Of a stretch of 24,518 nucleotides of DNA, positions 22,795 through 24,518 are shown piece by piece. Under the pieces are notes generated by a model. That model was not told the origin of the DNA and did not search any database. It saw only the letters and a program-made list of their open reading frames with translations. A program made the position numbers and the translations under genes. This DNA comes from a virus: positions 1 through 24,518 of IMG/VR virus record IMGVR_UViG_3300044910_000146. One strand, written 5' to 3'. Within the stretch, counting starts at the first letter, position 1; each line of letters opens with the position of its first letter.

Positions 22795-23412
22795 TTATAT
22801 CTTAATTATTTCCGTTATTTTTGCGTATAATGCATCAAGTGTGCTGTTGTTGTCTATCGTGTAGTCTACAGTTAACCCGTACCATGCCCATTCACTTTCG
22901 TGTATTCCAAACTCTTTTAACATTAAGATGTCATCAATATTACCTGCAAATGCACCTTGTGCATAGGTATGCCAATCTGGGTCTGGATATCGTTTTACAC
23001 GAACAATTTTTCCATCTAACCGTTTTATAGTTGCAAATTCATTTGGAAATCTACAATCGCTAATAACAACGTTAGTGTCTATATTTCTTAACTTATTTTC
23101 TAAACTAGCAATCCAAATATCGTCATGAAAACTTCTTCTGCATACTTCTGTACCCCATTGCTGCAATACATACCGAGGGGTTAAGTTTGGAATATTTAAT
23201 TTATCTGCCCACCATTGATCAACTTGTTCACGCCATTCTCGTGAGTCGGTAGTTTGACCTTCTAACAATGTTCTATCCCATCCAAACACCGCAGCTACTG
23301 CATCTTTTAATGTTCCTGCAAAACTTTCACGTTTAAAGTTATGTTGATTAACTAAGTAATCTGCAATAGTATCCTTACCTTCGCTTATATTTCCCACAAT
23401 ACCGATTATCAT
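22795..23412 (-). CDS. 1: Deoxynucleoside monophosphate kinase (gp1-like), 205 aa
   Basis: P-loop GNISEGKDT is at 7-15 (GxxxxGKDT). The YVLQQWGTEVCRRSFHDDIW segment (about 81-100) and VVISDCRFPNEFATIKRL (about 115-132) match the T4 gp1 family, which phosphorylates dNMPs (dTMP, dGMP, hmdCMP in T4) to dNDPs for replication. T4 gp1 is 241 aa; this one is shorter. AGGAG lies before the ATG. A consensus sigma70 promoter (23432-23460) sits directly upstream, so this gene can be expressed by host-type polymerase although it lies among late structural genes. Substrate range cannot be told from sequence. Confidence 0.9.
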   Translation of the reverse strand: MIIGIVGNISEGKDTIADYLVNQHNFKRESFAGTLKDAVAAVFGWDRTLLEGQTTDSREWREQVDQWWADKLNIPNLTPRYVLQQWGTEVCRRSFHDDIWIASLENKLRNIDTNVVISDCRFPNEFATIKRLDGKIVRVKRYPDPDWHTYAQGAFAGNIDDILMLKEFGIHESEWAWYGLTVDYTIDNNSTLDALYAKITEIIKI

Positions 23413-23431
23413 ATTATTCTCCTAAAATGGT

Positions 23432-23460
23432 ATTATACACTAATTTTAGAAGAATGTCAA
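23432..23460 (-). promoter_or_regulatory. Consensus sigma70 promoter for the gp1 kinase
   Basis: Perfect -35 TTGACA (23460-23455), 17-base spacer, perfect -10 TATAAT (23437-23432) on the minus strand. The arms CTAAAAT and ATTTTAG nearby could form a small hairpin around the -10. The ATG at 23412 follows about 20 bases after -10, with AGGAG. Full-consensus sites are rare by chance in the gap between genes. Confidence 0.85.
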
Positions 23461-23461
23461 A

Positions 23462-24232
23462 TCAGCCAATCACAAAAGTATAACCTGATCCGCCGGATAT
23501 ATATGTTTCAAGTTCTTTGTCAAGCGCAATAAGCTCTTCTTTACCTGCAGATTTCATATCATTACCATTTAACGTAATGCCGCCGCCTGGGCCTGCAATA
23601 GTTGAAAACAAACTACGTGCTTCTCCTAGCATAATTTTACATGTAGCAAGTGTGTAATCACGCAACCATTGTTTAGCATAGATGTCAGTTAGTAATACAA
23701 AGTCAGGACGATAATTGTGTGACTTAATTAAAATCTGTTCACCTTGTGCAAATGGTCGTTGTAAGATTGTTAAGATATGGCTTTGTGGTTTCCATTTGAA
23801 TTCAATATAACTACCAAACATTTTACCAACTAATTTTTGATATCCTGCAAATAATTCGTAAGTTGCAAGTCCGCCCATCATACTTCCACTCATTAAGTAT
23901 GTGTTAGTGTATGCTAAGTTAAATGGTTCAAATAATGTACCGCCTGCACCCATACCAGACCGTGACCCAATAGCACGTCTAAATACGCTTTGTACTTCTA
24001 TAATTTCATCAGGTAATCTGTAATCATTTTGATCTTGTACCAGTTCTAAAAAGCTGTAACTTTCTTCTACAGCATTTGGACTGCGTTGTCTAAAGCGAGT
24101 TAACGCTCTGTCTAAAGCAGTTTCGTAATGAATTGGGTCGAGGTCCAAATCAATCATTCCCGCACCTAACATAGTGCTTACATATTCAAATACTTTATTT
24201 CTTTCTATCAATGATGTTGTTTCGTCAGACAT
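23462..24232 (-). CDS. 13: Neck protein gp13, 256 aa
   Basis: Begins MSDETTSLIERNKVFEYVST. The C-terminal half matches T4 gp13: KQWLRDYTLATCKIMLGEAR, then GPGGGITLNGNDMKSAGKEE and LIALDKELET, ending FVIG (T4: WVKDYATALAKELNGQIL... LPGGVTIDGQRL... FGILVG). The N-terminal LGAGMIDLDLDPIHYETALD resembles the T4 start ([20 protein letters not shown]). gp13 forms the head-tail neck ring with gp14. T4 gp13 is 309 aa. AGGAGA lies 8 bases before the ATG with a late octamer at 24249-24256. It is divergent from gp14, unlike the co-directional order in T4. Confidence 0.88.
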   Translation of the reverse strand: MSDETTSLIERNKVFEYVSTMLGAGMIDLDLDPIHYETALDRALTRFRQRSPNAVEESYSFLELVQDQNDYRLPDEIIEVQSVFRRAIGSRSGMGAGGTLFEPFNLAYTNTYLMSGSMMGGLATYELFAGYQKLVGKMFGSYIEFKWKPQSHILTILQRPFAQGEQILIKSHNYRPDFVLLTDIYAKQWLRDYTLATCKIMLGEARSLFSTIAGPGGGITLNGNDMKSAGKEELIALDKELETYISGGSGYTFVIG

Positions 24233-24248
24233 AATAGTTCTCCTACTA

Positions 24249-24268
24249 TATTTATCTTACGATAAATA
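24249..24268. promoter_or_regulatory. Back-to-back late promoters between gp13 and gp14
   Basis: GATAAATA occurs on the minus strand (24256-24249) and again on the plus strand (24261-24268), separated by four bases, forming a perfect palindrome with 8-base arms. Predicted starts are near 24243 (leftward, gp13) and 24274 (rightward, gp14). Both leaders contain good ribosome-binding sites. Confidence 0.75.
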
Positions 24269-24293
24269 TGATAACACTCAAGGAGAAGTAATA

Positions 24294-24518
24294 TGCCGAG
24301 GCTTAGTCTTTATAAACCCGAGAAAGGCAATAACTACAGATTTATCGATCGTCAAATATCATTGATGTTTCAAGTTGGTTGCACAGATTGCCACGTTCAT
24401 AAATATTTAGGACCTAAAAATCCGTTAGAAGGAACTGCTGATCAACCAATATATGATGTAATAAAAGAAACAAATATTCAAGATTTATTATTCTTAGAAA
24501 ACCGTGATCGCAAGTATG
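24294..24518 (+). CDS. 14: Neck protein gp14-like, N-terminal part, cut by window end
   Basis: I read this frame directly: ATG at 24294 with AAGGAG 8 bases upstream, open to the window end (75 codons). It begins MPRLSLYKPEKGNNYRFIDR and continues QISLMFQVGCTDCHVHKYLG and IQDLLFLENRDRKY. I recall MPRLSLY...HKYLGP...IQDLLFMENRDR-type proteins of marine T4-like phages that align with T4 gp14, the neck partner of gp13 (T4: [20 protein letters not shown]). The gp14 call is therefore from remembered family pattern plus adjacency to gp13. The orientation is opposite to gp13. The remaining C-terminal part lies outside the window. Confidence 0.65.

Overview
This window looks like part of the genome of a T4-like contractile-tailed phage (Straboviridae-like or marine relatives) with an AT-rich host. 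Recognisable T4-type genes include the large and small terminase subunits (gp17, gp16), tail sheath (gp18), tail tube (gp19), neck proteins (gp13, gp14), head completion nuclease (gp4), dNMP kinase (gp1), single-stranded DNA-binding protein (gp32), UvsX, UvsW and a probable UvsY. Promoter-like octamers of the form NATAAATA, the T4-type late promoter, lie just upstream of many genes. The base composition, protein families and Asn/Thr/Ser-rich structural proteins resemble marine cyanophage and pelagiphage relatives of T4. That host assignment is inference.

Layout: almost everything is on the minus strand, so transcription runs from right to left. At the right edge a pair of back-to-back late promoters (24249-24268) drives gp14 rightward (cut by the window end) and gp13 leftward. 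Leftward from there come gp1 kinase with its own consensus sigma70-type promoter, gp18 (very long, with inserted modules), gp19, a strong terminator, and a gp19-like tail-tube paralogue with its own late promoter. Then come a conserved hypothetical, gp4, gp16, two conserved hypotheticals and a possible -1 frameshift extension on an A9 run, a second strong terminator, and gp17. Next are a large Pro-rich protein and two Ala/Pro/Gln-rich proteins with peptidoglycan-binding-type domains.

The left third holds a recombination and replication block: gp32, uvsX, a small conserved protein, a uvsY-like gene, a 407-residue unknown, uvsW, and three conserved unknowns. The block has tight start/stop overlaps. 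The gp32 leader carries late and sigma70-like promoters and mutually exclusive RNA hairpins over the ribosome-binding site. At the far left are a miniature DnaE-like protein that keeps the catalytic aspartates, a plus-strand conserved unknown, and the start of another minus-strand gene cut by the window edge.

The most unusual items are the mini DnaE-like gene, the gp32 leader switch, two late promoters whose predicted +1 falls exactly on the ATG, the A9 frameshift candidate, and the duplicated modules inside the sheath protein. No tRNA, insertion sequence or CRISPR array was seen, and no gap between genes exceeds 180 bases.
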